This document shows positions 34,351 through 44,044 of a stretch of DNA of 46,690 nucleotides, piece after piece. Below the pieces are notes generated by a model. That model was not told the DNA's origin, made no database searches, and saw nothing but the letters and a program-made list of their open reading frames with translations. Source of the stretch: Chthonomonadales bacterium. GTDB taxonomy: Bacteria > Armatimonadota > Chthonomonadetes > Chthonomonadales > CAJBBX01. Numbering within the stretch: the stretch's first letter is position 1; each line of letters begins with the position of its first letter. The stretch is taken from assembly GCA_027459625.1 (NCBI GenBank), contig DAIDHP010000031.1:1-46690 (forward strand). Direction: 5' to 3'. The position numbers and the translations under genes were made by a program.

Positions 34351-37300
34351 TTAATGAGCGTTCTCGGAAAGGGCTTTGTAATATTCATTCACCAACTCGC
34401 GATACTCCGCGGGAACCCTTTCATTTCTTCCCTCGCGCATCGCAGCCATGCTCCGCGGTCCCAATCCCACGAACCCTTTTCCCCCCTGCTTCACATTGGC
34501 GAACGCTCCCGTTCTCGCGGTCTCCAATCTGGGCAATGACTTCATCGCAGGCAGATGACCATGATTTTGGTTCTGCTGGGGAGCGTTCGTCTGCCTTTGC
34601 TGTGCGCTGATCGCCGACGCCATCATCTGCTGCTGGTTATTTCGCATCGCCTGCTGCGCTTGATTGATCGCCTGGTCAAGCATGGAAACGATCTCTTTTT
34701 GCTGGTTCTGAGTAGGGGTTCCAGTCTCCTGATTGCCTAACTTGCTCTGCACATCCCTCATTTCATCCGCAGCCTTGTTCACCTTATCCGACACCCCACT
34801 CATTCCCGTAAGATGATTGGCGGCGTCACGGGTTATCTGCTGGTCTTGATTTTGTGCGTTATTCAGTTGATTCAACTCTCTCTGCTGTCCGCTGGAGAGG
34901 CTGTTGTTCGGGTTTCCTGAGCGCCTTCGATCAATACTTGCGGTCTCTTGATGAATCTGCTGCTCCATTTCCCTCGCCAGGGTGAGATCCCCCATCGATT
35001 GGGCGGTTTGGTCGTTACGTTCCGAACCCTGATTGCCGCTTTCGGCGCGTTGCTGTGCGCCATTCGCCTCCTGCCCGAGCGCCCTCGCGATTCTATCCAG
35101 TGTATCCGCAGCATTGCGCTGCTGACGCTGGGTCTCCTCTCCGGTATTCTGCGCCTGCAACCCTTCCCGTGCGTTCTCCATTTTATTCTCCGCCTGGTTT
35201 TGCATCATCCACTGAAAGGCGGGGGAGGGCATCTTGTTATTCAGATTCTGCGCCATCTGGTTAAGTTTGGATTGATTTTGCGCAATTGCTTGCACCTGAG
35301 TGGTTTGTTGAGGGGTTAACTGCTTGGAACCTGTTTCATCGTGCAGGTTCTTGGTGGTGTTCTCGATGGAGCGCTGCGTTTGGGCGATCTTCGACACCTC
35401 GTTTTGTAATTGCAACGCGTTTTGCTCCTGTCGCAGACTGTTCGCGGAGTTATGCAGAGCTTGCGCCGCCTGGTTGAGTTGCTGAGAGGCTTCATTCGCA
35501 GGCTGGGTTGCGTTTTGAGGGGCGGGTTTGTTCAACTCGGATTGCGCCTGCTGCATGTTCTGCGAGGCGTTCCGCACTCCTTGCTGGGCGGGTGGAACAT
35601 CGGATAACTGCTGAGCGATGAAATTAGCCGATTGTTGCATTTGCGACTGCTCTTGGGCGAGATTCCGAGAGGTGTTCTCGTCCGGATTTCCGGCGGATTG
35701 ATTCGCCAGATTCTGCTCCTTCTGAGCCATCTCCTGCAGCTTGTTCGCCATTCTGTCCAGTTGATTGGCGCGATGAGCCAGACCTTCTCTTTTCACCCCC
35801 GTATTGGATTGATCGAGATTATCCGCCAAGTTTTGCAGATCGTTTGCCACCTGATTCTGTTTAAGAGCCGCGTTAACGGGATTTCCGTTTTGAAGATTGC
35901 GCTGCGCCTCATTTTGGTTGGATGGCATGTTCGCCTGGGATGCCTCCCGCAATGTCTGCTGCAACATCCGGGCATTCGCTCTGCCTCGCTCGTTGGCGTC
36001 TCTCGCAGCCTCTTTGACTCCGTTCAAAAGGTCCTCCGTTTGGTTGCGTAGATTTTGCTGACGCGATGCAAGATAGTTCAGGCTCGCTCGCTCTTGCGGT
36101 GTCATTTCCGACGGGGATTTCTCGCCGATCTTCGCATGCTCCAGATTGGACGTATCCGCCAAAAGATGCTGTTCGTTGGCAAGATTTTGCGCCTGCTGTG
36201 CGAGCTTACCTATATCCGGGGCCCGGGAAACATTCGATGCGATGCTCATCAATTGTGAGTGAATCCGGCTTTCCTGCTGGGCAGCGTTAGAGGCGTTTTG
36301 CGCCCGCCCGGAGGGATTCTGCGCAGCCTGCTGAATGGTATCCGCGGCATGCGGCATCGCCTGCTGCGACAACTGGTTCAACAAGCTTGCGGCGATGACC
36401 CTGCGATTGATTTCGGACTGCAATCCTATGTTATTTTCCTGCATCTCAGTGGTCGTCTGTTGCATCTGACTAGCCAAACTCGCCGCCTCCTGAGCGACAC
36501 TTCGCTGCTCGGCCTGAGCCTGGTTCAGCCCAGCCGTCTGTTTCAAGTTCTTCATAGCCTTGGAGAGTTCGCTCTGCGCAAGCTCCTGATGCTTGATCAA
36601 CTGATTGATGGCGTCCTGCTGCTCCTGCATATCGGCATTGACGCGCATGCGCATCTCCGCTTGACTGATGATTTTGACGTGATACACAGCGGACTTCCCC
36701 ACGTTCGGACCTGTCACCGTGTCATTATCCATGGCATATGCGTAATAGGTCACCGTCTCCCCGCCTTTTAATTCCAAAGGAGCTAATTGCCATGGACCGG
36801 TCATCCCCGCGAAGCGAGAACCGTTTGCGCCCGGCAATGGCATGGAGGAACTCCGTTTTCCGACCGACCAGTGAAGCCCGAGGGAATTCACACCGTAATC
36901 ATCCGATGCGGTCACTTTGAGGTTCACGAAACCGTTGGGCGTCCGCTCCACATCCTGCGCGGGAATGACAATCTGCACGGTCGGAGGCATGTCGGGTTGG
37001 GCTCTCACAGTGTAAGTGGGCGGAGTCAGTTCCTGAAACCCGTAATGATCTGTTAATTGCAGAGAGTAGTTTTCGTCATGCATCACGTAGAGTTGACCGG
37101 AAATAACATCCTTGCGAACAGCCCAATCACCCTTCCTCAATCCGTTCACAAGAAAAACAGCCTGCGACACCGGCTTATTGGCTACGGCGCGCACCGTTAC
37201 ATTCGATCCAACCGGGGCGACGATGTTGCCCGAACTCGCCGTATAGGTGAGCGGATCCCTATGCATATATGACGGATAGTTCACCGTCATCTTCATCCCG

Positions 37301-38154
37301 AGGATGGTGGGACGATCCACAACTCGAATGGTCATGGGGTTGGCGTGACCGTCATTCGCGGTGGCGTAATAGGAGATATCCTGTTGCACATCCTGCAACT
37401 TGCAGCTGAAAATATGATAACTGCGTCCGGCTTGTTGAATATCACCTGGATTATTCAACCGCGCAACCGACCAATCCCCGTTCCCATATCGATAATGCAG
37501 CATGGAGACATCCGTCAGATTCCCGCCAACCTTCACACCTAGTTGGACATCATCGCCGCGAGGCAGCACGATATCTCCCGGCATCACCCACACCTGCGTA
37601 CTAGCGTAAACGGGAATATCCGCAAACGGATGGAAGATCCGATTGAACCACACATCCATCGCCTGAGGTTCGAATGCGATATAACCGAGCAGGATAACCC
37701 CGAGGATGCATGCAAAAGTGGCGGGACGCCGCAAAGGGCGATAGGATATCGCCGATTTGAAATTCAAAGGCTGCACAATCGAAGCGGTATCGGCACGCAG
37801 CTGTGCGATCAGCGTGCCGGATGCGCCCGAGGTCGCGCCCGCATGAGCTAACTCTATGGAGGTGAGTAATCGCTCCTTCAAGATCGGATAATGCCGTTCG
37901 ACCGCTTGAGCCACCTGTTCGTTTGGTATTTTTCTCAGCGCCGGGATGAGGGAAAGAAAGATGATGCCGAACAGGATGACGCCAACGAGAGCGATCAGCC
38001 AACCCAATCGCATCCCGTCACTTAGTATGAAAAAACGATCGCTGTAAAATGAGAGGAGCGTGACGACACAAAAAATGGAGAAGGTCAGACATAATCCGAC
38101 CAACGCATTCAACCACCGCCAACGTATCCGCGCTTCATGCAGTTTATTTTCCAT
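34351..38154 (-). CDS. Giant DUF4175-like membrane protein with Q/N-rich coiled-coil tail
   Basis: From ATG 38154 (GGAGGGAACGCA before it; the ATG 24 bases upstream has none) the protein is about 1267 residues. Three N-terminal membrane helices (LVGLCLTFSIFCVVTLLSF, GWLIALVGVILFGIIFLSLI and FACILGVILLGYIAF) and a DUF4175-like region precede several beta domains (about 190-500). From about 510 to 1200 comes an extraordinary helical tail dominated by Q, N, A and S, such as NQLSQQAMPHAADTIQQAAQ, without heptad-breaking prolines. It should project outside the cytoplasmic membrane as a long coiled coil. It is the first gene of the six-gene MoxR/VWA locus. Its role is unknown. Confidence 0.85.
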   Translation of the reverse strand: MENKLHEARIRWRWLNALVGLCLTFSIFCVVTLLSFYSDRFFILSDGMRLGWLIALVGVILFGIIFLSLIPALRKIPNEQVAQAVERHYPILKERLLTSIELAHAGATSGASGTLIAQLRADTASIVQPLNFKSAISYRPLRRPATFACILGVILLGYIAFEPQAMDVWFNRIFHPFADIPVYASTQVWVMPGDIVLPRGDDVQLGVKVGGNLTDVSMLHYRYGNGDWSVARLNNPGDIQQAGRSYHIFSCKLQDVQQDISYYATANDGHANPMTIRVVDRPTILGMKMTVNYPSYMHRDPLTYTASSGNIVAPVGSNVTVRAVANKPVSQAVFLVNGLRKGDWAVRKDVISGQLYVMHDENYSLQLTDHYGFQELTPPTYTVRAQPDMPPTVQIVIPAQDVERTPNGFVNLKVTASDDYGVNSLGLHWSVGKRSSSMPLPGANGSRFAGMTGPWQLAPLELKGGETVTYYAYAMDNDTVTGPNVGKSAVYHVKIISQAEMRMRVNADMQEQQDAINQLIKHQELAQSELSKAMKNLKQTAGLNQAQAEQRSVAQEAASLASQMQQTTTEMQENNIGLQSEINRRVIAASLLNQLSQQAMPHAADTIQQAAQNPSGRAQNASNAAQQESRIHSQLMSIASNVSRAPDIGKLAQQAQNLANEQHLLADTSNLEHAKIGEKSPSEMTPQERASLNYLASRQQNLRNQTEDLLNGVKEAARDANERGRANARMLQQTLREASQANMPSNQNEAQRNLQNGNPVNAALKQNQVANDLQNLADNLDQSNTGVKREGLAHRANQLDRMANKLQEMAQKEQNLANQSAGNPDENTSRNLAQEQSQMQQSANFIAQQLSDVPPAQQGVRNASQNMQQAQSELNKPAPQNATQPANEASQQLNQAAQALHNSANSLRQEQNALQLQNEVSKIAQTQRSIENTTKNLHDETGSKQLTPQQTTQVQAIAQNQSKLNQMAQNLNNKMPSPAFQWMMQNQAENKMENAREGLQAQNTGEETQRQQRNAADTLDRIARALGQEANGAQQRAESGNQGSERNDQTAQSMGDLTLAREMEQQIHQETASIDRRRSGNPNNSLSSGQQRELNQLNNAQNQDQQITRDAANHLTGMSGVSDKVNKAADEMRDVQSKLGNQETGTPTQNQQKEIVSMLDQAINQAQQAMRNNQQQMMASAISAQQRQTNAPQQNQNHGHLPAMKSLPRLETARTGAFANVKQGGKGFVGLGPRSMAAMREGRNERVPAEYRELVNEYYKALSENAH

Positions 38155-38546
38155 TGCGTTCCCTCCATTACGGAACATACGATGGAACTATGGCAAAGAA
38201 ATCGAAAGCATTGCAAAAAAACCCACTCTCTTTTGAGTATCGTTTGCGAAACGAACTACGAGCCGCATGGATTTGTTTTGCAGAGTTCACCGGTAGTATG
38301 ACTGTGATGCAGCCTGAATGGTTACTTGTATATTATAAACCACACTGCAACCAATTAATCGCTAAATGCTCCCGCCTCTTTCCGAGAGGTTGAGTTGTGA
38401 TCAACGCATCCATCCCTGAATCCTTATAAACATACGGCGATACCATGCAAAGTCGGAGAAACGCCTTCCACTCAATTGGAAAACGCAGCCATCCGCTCTA
38501 GTTGATGTTGCTAATGGGTATTAGTGAATAGAAACAATGGTAAATC

Positions 38547-38601
38547 ATACCCTAAAGGAATTAGCTGAATCATATCCTCTCTTTTCATGATAGGGTATAA
38601 T
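38547..38601 (+). promoter_or_regulatory. Promoter-like site with overlapping inverted repeat before the CE7 gene
   Basis: TATAAT (38596-38601) is overlapped by TAGGGTAT (38591-38598), the perfect inverse of ATACCCTA (38547-38554), 36 bases between arms. No good -35 hexamer is visible. If used, the transcript has a leader of about 135 bases. The remaining DNA between 38155 and 38738 shows no gene or other feature that I can support. Confidence 0.4.
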
Positions 38602-38738
38602 CCGCCGAAAATCAACTCTATTTTCATAGCGGATAATTGCAAACTTCACTCCTTGGCGGTGTGCATGTGTAAAGTACGTCATGGAAGCGGGATCGCTCCG
38701 AATTTTGCATGTGTCCCAAGTCTGCGAGGAACAAAATC

Positions 38739-39698
38739 ATGCCCATTGTTGATATGCCGCTTCAAGAACTTCAAAACTATGTCGGACGCAATCCCAAGCC
38801 GGAGGATATAGACGCCTATTGGGATCGCGCCCTCCAAGAGATGGAATCCGTCGATCCAGCACTGGAATTAACCCCCCATCCGATGAAATCCGTTATCGCC
38901 GAATGCTTCGACCTCTACTTCACCGGAGTGGGGGGCGCGAGAGTTCACGCAAAATACCTGCGCCCGAAAAACGGCGCGAAACCCCATCCCGCCGTCCTCA
39001 TGTTTCATGGCTATTCCGGAGATAGCGGCGACTGGCAGGATAAACTCACATACGTATCCCAGGGATACAGCGTTGCCGCTTTGGATTGTCGCGGGCAGGG
39101 GGGGCGCTCCGAAGATGTGGGGGGCGTCAAAGGAAACACGCTCAATGGTCACATCATTCGCGGACTCGAAGAATCCCCCGACAAGCTTCTCTTCCGGAGT
39201 CATTTCCTCGATACGGCGCAACTGTCGAAAATCGTAATGGAAATGCCCGAGGTGGACCCAAATCGCGTTGGCGCCACGGGGGGATCTCAGGGAGGCGGTC
39301 TAACATTGGCATGCGCCGCCCTGGTTCCGGGTTTGAAGCGAGCCGCGCCGGTGTTTCCGTTCCTTTGCGATTACCAACGCGTCTGGGAGATGGACTTGGC
39401 TGTGGCTGCATACAACGAGTTGCGCGATTTCTTCCGTCGCTTCGATCCGCGCCATGAGCGGGAATCGGAATGGTTCACGCGACTTGGTTATATCGACAAC
39501 CAGCATATCGCGCATCGGATAAATGCCGAGGTGCTTATGTTCACTGGCTTGATGGATACCATCTGCCCGCCATCCACTCAGTTCGCCGTCTATAATAAAA
39601 TCGAATCCCCTAAGAAGATGGTGATCTATCCCGACTTCGGTCATGAGGGCTTGCCCGGAAGCGGAGACATCATCTTTGACTTTCTTGCGGATTTATAA
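38739..39698 (+). CDS. CE7-type acetyl-xylan / cephalosporin-C deacetylase
   Basis: The 320-codon frame (319 residues) matches CE7 esterases in length. The catalytic triad is S183 (ATGGSQGGGL), D273 (TGLMDTICPPS) and H302 (DFGHEGLPG). The RGQGG block near 118-122 and the HGYSGDSGDW loop are typical. These enzymes remove acetyl groups from xylo-oligosaccharides and similar compounds, usually in the cytoplasm. No signal peptide is present, in line with that. GAGGAAC lies eight bases before the chosen ATG; an in-frame ATG at 38709 lacks family similarity. It is flanked by long non-coding DNA and stands alone. Confidence 0.92.
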   Translation: MPIVDMPLQELQNYVGRNPKPEDIDAYWDRALQEMESVDPALELTPHPMKSVIAECFDLYFTGVGGARVHAKYLRPKNGAKPHPAVLMFHGYSGDSGDWQDKLTYVSQGYSVAALDCRGQGGRSEDVGGVKGNTLNGHIIRGLEESPDKLLFRSHFLDTAQLSKIVMEMPEVDPNRVGATGGSQGGGLTLACAALVPGLKRAAPVFPFLCDYQRVWEMDLAVAAYNELRDFFRRFDPRHERESEWFTRLGYIDNQHIAHRINAEVLMFTGLMDTICPPSTQFAVYNKIESPKKMVIYPDFGHEGLPGSGDIIFDFLADL

Positions 39699-39874
39699 TA
39701 GGTTGGAGATACAAGCGTCATGCCTTTCAAAGCGGAGTGAAAGAGGATATGCAATCCCGGTAAAAGGGAACAAAAGGATACCCGTCTTGATTTCATTCTG
39801 ATCTCAACGAATCCATCAGAGACATACATTGCTTTCCTGTTTTTATTCGCCTCGTTGATATATGTTATATAAGC

Positions 39875-39961
39875 AGGTAATTGCAAAATTCGCTTTTCAA
39901 GTATTTCGCCGAGCATGAAATGAGCGATATTAGCCTCATTTTCTGAATTTTGCAATTACCT
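39875..39961. mobile_element. 87-bp MITE-like element with 17-bp perfect terminal inverted repeats
   Basis: AGGTAATTGCAAAATTC (39875-39891) is the exact inverse of GAATTTTGCAATTACCT (39945-39961). The 53-base interior contains a second hairpin, AAATGAG/CTCATTT. No ORF fits inside. A target duplication is not certain (TAAG occurs on both sides, slightly offset). It may be a non-autonomous transposon or a large extragenic palindrome. The rest of 39699-40014 shows nothing else. Confidence 0.6.
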
Positions 39962-40014
39962 CTAAGGAAACTTTCATTTGAAGAGAATGAAAAACTAGAA
40001 AGGAGCGTGATCCA

Positions 40015-40521
40015 TTGAGAAATAGCAGATTTATCGCGGTTATTGCGTTCCTTGTTTTCCTTTTCGTGTGCATCGTAACAGTCGGAACCTACGTAATCCT
40101 GCAAACATACAGCCCGGTATGGAATGAGAGAAAAACTTCTCAAGTGTTGGACACGGACCGCATGGCAAGGGGGTTTCACTCGAATATAATAGGCAATGTT
40201 ATCTCCGATGGATATGTTTCGTTGGACTCTCCGCTTACCAATCTTCGCATTGGCAAGGCTTTTCAGGATGCACTCGTGTCTCACAATCTATGGAACCCCA
40301 CAGAGGGAGACCCGTTTTATCATTTCCTGGTGACCGTAAAACTCTCCCGGAACGAAAACGGCGCCACTCATGTTGAGATTGATGAGTCCATGCACAGTAT
40401 TTTCCTGTTTCAAACTTACTGGGAAGGAACGGATACCTTTGATATGGGTAATTCGGATTCCTCCATAATCACGGGCAAGGTGAGGTCTCTTGCCGAGGAT
40501 TTTTGTTCGCAGGTTCGCTAA
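40015..40521 (+). CDS. Membrane-anchored protein of unknown function
   Basis: The 168-residue ORF starts at TTG, with AGGAG nine bases before it. It has one N-terminal membrane helix (FIAVIAFLVFLFVCIVTVG). The remaining 135 residues look like a soluble extracytoplasmic domain (LTNLRIGKAFQDALVSHNLW, FYHFLVTVKLSRNENGATHV). No family is recognised. The next small gene begins 16 bases after its stop, with its own ribosome site, so the two are probably co-transcribed. Confidence 0.7.
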   Translation: MRNSRFIAVIAFLVFLFVCIVTVGTYVILQTYSPVWNERKTSQVLDTDRMARGFHSNIIGNVISDGYVSLDSPLTNLRIGKAFQDALVSHNLWNPTEGDPFYHFLVTVKLSRNENGATHVEIDESMHSIFLFQTYWEGTDTFDMGNSDSSIITGKVRSLAEDFCSQVR

Positions 40522-40537
40522 GGAAAAGGTGGGAAAA

Positions 40538-40744
40538 ATGCCGGATTGGAAAAAAGTGACGGAAGGATTTATGTGGCTGATGTTATCCGTAATTCTAATT
40601 CTCCTCGCAGTTTACGGGGAGGGGTTTTTCCTTGGACCATCGGGTGCGTTCGCCGAAGGGGTCACAGGCTTTGTCATTTGCGGGTCCCTGGCGACTACGG
40701 TTTACGGAGTTTTGCGGATCGTGGCAGGGCTAGATCAAACGTAA
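40538..40744 (+). CDS. Small two-helix membrane protein
   Basis: The chosen start (MPDWKKVTEGFMW) has AAGGTGGG four bases upstream; a longer frame from 40490 overlaps the previous gene without support. The 68 residues are mostly two hydrophobic segments, LMLSVILILLAVYGEGFFLG and VTGFVICGSLATTVYGVLRI. No family is recognised. It is convergent with the GH5 gene, 78 bp away, with no visible terminator between. Confidence 0.6.
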   Translation: MPDWKKVTEGFMWLMLSVILILLAVYGEGFFLGPSGAFAEGVTGFVICGSLATTVYGVLRIVAGLDQT

Positions 40745-40822
40745 ACACGCTTGATATCCGCATTCGAATATCACGCCAATTTCCATGGTAACAACTACTA
40801 CTGGAGGCAAATGGATTGCGTG

Positions 40823-41905
40823 TCAAACCTTATCCGCCATCAGCAGGTCCAGCATCTCCTTATCCACCTTACGCCCTTTGTAGTTTTCGTATTTTACATC
40901 CTCGCGACCGCTGTCAAGAGGGCCGAAGGAGCCGCTAAAGTTCCACATAGCCCAGCCCCACCCCGCCTCTCGCCAAAGGGAGAGCTGATCCTTCATCCAC
41001 GATATGACCACCGCATGAGGGGTTTTATTGAAAGCCCCCCATTCACCGACATGCACCCCAACTCCCATTTTTTGAAGGTTCTGGAACGGTTCTATCATGT
41101 TTTTTCGAAGCCAGGTTTTATCAATCACAGTTTTGTCGCCCTCGTTCAAGGGCCATGTCGGCGCCTGCCAAGTATCGGAGCCGGAAACCCAACCCGCCTT
41201 GTAATGGCTGATTTGCATGGGTTGATACCCTCGGGTGCTCTGCGCGATGTGAAGCGGAGCCAATTCCGGAACAGGATGATTTCCCCAATACAGACCATCC
41301 GCTATAATCAGACGATTAGGATCTTCCGAGCGGATGGCGTCCACCGCTGCCTTTATGGCGCGCACATAGACCGAAGCGGATATGCTTCCGGGCTCATTTA
41401 CCAGATCGAAGGAAAGCTGATCGCTGGGGATGTCTTTGTATCTGGCGGAAAACATTCGCCATTGAGCGGCAAACTGTTCTCGCGCCGTCACGCCATCCTC
41501 TCCATCCGACCAAAGGTCCAAAGGCTCCTTCGGCGGATTCACGCAATACCCCGGAGCGCGATGCAGACAGAGATTTACATGTATTCGCCTCTCCCTTCCG
41601 AAAGCAATCGCCTGATCCATCTCCTTCAGCATGTCCTCCTTGTAGACACCCGGAGAAATGGTCCAACATAGATAGGAGGTTGGCAAGCGCACGAAATCGA
41701 ATCCCCATTCCGCAATCAGATCGAAATCGCTCTCATCATAAGGTTTGTTCATCTGCAGGGTGAATTTATTGAGGAGATTAAATCCTCGCCATCTTGGCAA
41801 CTTTCGATAATCCACTTTTTTAGCCTCGCTTTTTTTGGTGAAATCCGTCATCGCAAACACCGCCCCCATTGCCAGCATCTCTCGGCGCGTTATTTTATTC
41901 ACCAT
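40823..41905 (-). CDS. Exported GH5-type endoglycosidase (cellulase family), Tat-like leader
   Basis: From ATG 41905 (GGAAGGATGAG before it) the protein is 360 residues. The leader NKITRREMLAMGAVFAM has a twin-arginine-like motif, suggesting Tat export. GH5 landmarks are GFDFVRLPTSY, the acid/base Glu E171 in FDLVNEPGS, HYKAGW and the nucleophile E288 in VHVGEWGAF. It should cleave internal beta-linkages in cellulose, xyloglucan or mannan. An ATG seven codons upstream is possible but weaker. The upstream gap to the PhyH gene is 260 bp. There is no attached binding module. Confidence 0.92.
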   Translation of the reverse strand: MVNKITRREMLAMGAVFAMTDFTKKSEAKKVDYRKLPRWRGFNLLNKFTLQMNKPYDESDFDLIAEWGFDFVRLPTSYLCWTISPGVYKEDMLKEMDQAIAFGRERRIHVNLCLHRAPGYCVNPPKEPLDLWSDGEDGVTAREQFAAQWRMFSARYKDIPSDQLSFDLVNEPGSISASVYVRAIKAAVDAIRSEDPNRLIIADGLYWGNHPVPELAPLHIAQSTRGYQPMQISHYKAGWVSGSDTWQAPTWPLNEGDKTVIDKTWLRKNMIEPFQNLQKMGVGVHVGEWGAFNKTPHAVVISWMKDQLSLWREAGWGWAMWNFSGSFGPLDSGREDVKYENYKGRKVDKEMLDLLMADKV

Positions 41906-42086
41906 CTCATCCTTCCTTCGCACCATTTCCCAAGGTCATTGTTCCGAGGGAGAAACGATTTGCTCATCTGTCAGGTAATTCTCAATTGATAGCATTTTAC
42001 ACCAGATTCCGATAAATATGATAATACGTATCGATAAGATGCCGTCATGGTATGCCTTTGGGGCTTGAAGGGGTGAAAACAACGCG

Positions 42087-42109
42087 GAGACGCCCGGCAT
42101 GAGCGTCTC
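42087..42109. terminator. Hairpin after the dioxygenase gene
   Basis: GAGACGC (42087-42093) pairs perfectly with GCGTCTC (42103-42109), with extra CAAC/GTTG pairing outside. It is about 57 bases beyond the dioxygenase stop. The minus-strand tail has only a broken T-run (TTGTTTTC), so termination is probable but not strong. Confidence 0.45.
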
Positions 42110-42165
42110 TGTTGAGGGTTTTTCGCGTACTTGGAATATAGCCGAGTATAAGCTTGCTTTTTCGT

Positions 42166-42972
42166 TTACCTGTTCGCCACTGCGTTTTTGGACCATACGA
42201 GAGGGTTCACCAAAGGATCATTAAGAGGATCACCAATTTGAAGTGAGTTAAAATAGTCCTCCGGAAGAACGTTACGTTTCCCGTTGAACACGCATCCATC
42301 CGGCATATAGGCGCAGGTCATGGCGCGACGAGGCTTGTTCGTCATATTCGCGCCAGCGCCATGCGCCACCAACCCGTGGTGAAAAACCGCCGAACCCGCC
42401 GGGCATGGGCATCCCACGGGTTCAATGCTCTTCCATTCAGGGTAGAGGCCGAACAAATCTCCGACCTGCTTTCCAATCCCCACGTTGTCGAAGCTTGCCG
42501 TTTTATGGGTGCCAGGAATATAAAACATGCATCCATTCGCCATGGTGGCGTCGTCCAAAGCCACCCAAATCGAGATGGCGTGACGAGAATCGAATGACCA
42601 AAAGGGATTGTCCAGATGCCAGGAGGTTGGATTCCCGAACGGAGGTTTGAAGAGCGCCTGATCATGCCATATGCGTAAGGCATCGATTCCGGACAATGTC
42701 GCTGCCATTTCGGCAATCCTCGGATCGAATATGATCCTCCGCATTCCGAAATGAGTGTCCGCTAGTTTCAGGCACTGAGTGAAAACGGAACGGTAGTATT
42801 CGTCCGCGTCTTGATTCGTAAGCATGCCTTTCACCGCAAGACGTTGATCAACCGCTTCTTGAGTGTTCTCGCGCCATAATTCAAGCTCATCGGGATCCAG
42901 GAAGTTCTCGATAACGATAAATCCATTCTTTTCGTATTGCGCCAATTGGCTATCCGACAGTTGATTTTTCAC
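42166..42972 (-). CDS. PhyH-family Fe(II)/2-oxoglutarate dioxygenase
   Basis: The preferred start is GTG 42972 (GGAG six bases before), giving VKNQLSDSQLAQYEKNGFIV; the longer frame to 43029 lacks a ribosome site and family similarity. The iron facial triad is H-x-D in SWHLDNPFW and the distal His of FHHGLVAHGAGAN, and the 2-oxoglutarate Arg is probably in NKPRRAMTCAYMPD. These enzymes hydroxylate diverse small molecules, and the substrate is not apparent. At 268 residues it has usual length. It stands alone, divergent from the superoxide dismutase gene. Confidence 0.9.
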   Translation of the reverse strand: MKNQLSDSQLAQYEKNGFIVIENFLDPDELELWRENTQEAVDQRLAVKGMLTNQDADEYYRSVFTQCLKLADTHFGMRRIIFDPRIAEMAATLSGIDALRIWHDQALFKPPFGNPTSWHLDNPFWSFDSRHAISIWVALDDATMANGCMFYIPGTHKTASFDNVGIGKQVGDLFGLYPEWKSIEPVGCPCPAGSAVFHHGLVAHGAGANMTNKPRRAMTCAYMPDGCVFNGKRNVLPEDYFNSLQIGDPLNDPLVNPLVWSKNAVANR

Positions 42973-43391
42973 CTTTGTCTCCTTGATGGAACATATGATT
43001 GAAGCGAAATAGAATCGTATCCCCCGCATCGGCTATCTCGGCTGATGCAAGATGAATTGCGATTGAATCGCGTGTATATACGTGTCTCTTGGCGACGCCG
43101 CTCCCGTTAGTGACACTAAATAACTTTCTTCGCCCAACGCATCCTTATAACAGGAAATGGATACCACACGCGATGAAATCCCCATCGAACAATGCCAACA
43201 GCCGAAAAAAGGGAATATGGAGGTGTGAATGGATTGAGAGAAAACCAAAAGCTCATCCATTCATTATTTTTTTCACGAATGAAGGTTAAAGGGAAACGGA
43301 ATATATTTAGCCAACGTAAATATCCTTAAGATATACCAACGAATCAATGAGTGCATCCATCGGATGCAGCCAACCTTAAGGAGATGCGAAA
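42973..43391. other. Intergenic region between dioxygenase and superoxide dismutase genes
   Basis: This 419-base divergent gap should hold both promoters. I see an imperfect GCATCGGC/GGCTGATGC hairpin near 43027-43050 and an A/T-rich stretch before sodA-like coding DNA, but no promoter or operator I would call with confidence. Confidence 0.3.
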
Positions 43392-44006
43392 ATGTCTGAA
43401 TTTATCGTTCCTGCGCTGGGCTATGATTTTGCAGCCATCGAGCCACACATCGACGCCAAAACCATGGAAATACACCATGACAAACACCACGGGGCGTATG
43501 TCGCCAATTTAAACGCGGCGTTGAAAAATTATCCGGAATTTTTTGAGAAACCCATCGATGAGATTTTAAAAAACCTGGATACGGTTCCCGAACCCGCGAG
43601 AATAGCGGTAAGAAACAATGGTGGCGGGCATGCCAACCACACCCTATTCTGGGAGATCATGAAGCCCGGCGGAAGCAAGGAGCCAACGGGAAAACTTGCC
43701 GACGCCATTAACTCCACCTTTGGCGGTCTTGACGCTTTAAAGGAGAAAATCAACGACGCAGGGCTTAAGAGGTTTGGAAGTGGCTGGGCATGGCTTGTGG
43801 AAAATCATGCGGGCGGTCTATCCATTATGAGCACACCCAACCAGGACAGTCCGTTGATTGAAGGTCTCTATCCGGTGCTAGGCGTGGACGTATGGGAGCA
43901 TGCCTATTATCTTCACTACCAAAACCGACGCGGCGACTACCTCAAAGCATGGTGGAATGTAGTGAACTGGGATGTGGTTGGTGCGCGATTCGGAGCGGGG
44001 AAATAG
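43392..44006 (+). CDS. Superoxide dismutase, Fe/Mn type
   Basis: The 204-residue enzyme converts superoxide to oxygen and peroxide. Metal ligands are H28 ([12 protein letters not shown]), the His of [10 protein letters not shown], and D and H in [13 protein letters not shown]. The signatures DVWEHAYY and NVVNWD are intact. The GGG before HANHTLFW, with PNQDSPL later, suggests Mn or cambialistic use, but metal choice cannot be settled by sequence. AAGGAGATG lies seven bases before the ATG. No signal peptide. The gene ends at a strong terminator. Confidence 0.97.
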   Translation: MSEFIVPALGYDFAAIEPHIDAKTMEIHHDKHHGAYVANLNAALKNYPEFFEKPIDEILKNLDTVPEPARIAVRNNGGGHANHTLFWEIMKPGGSKEPTGKLADAINSTFGGLDALKEKINDAGLKRFGSGWAWLVENHAGGLSIMSTPNQDSPLIEGLYPVLGVDVWEHAYYLHYQNRRGDYLKAWWNVVNWDVVGARFGAGK

Positions 44007-44044
44007 CTCCTCTTTGAAATTTGAAATTGTTATCCAAAGTAAAT

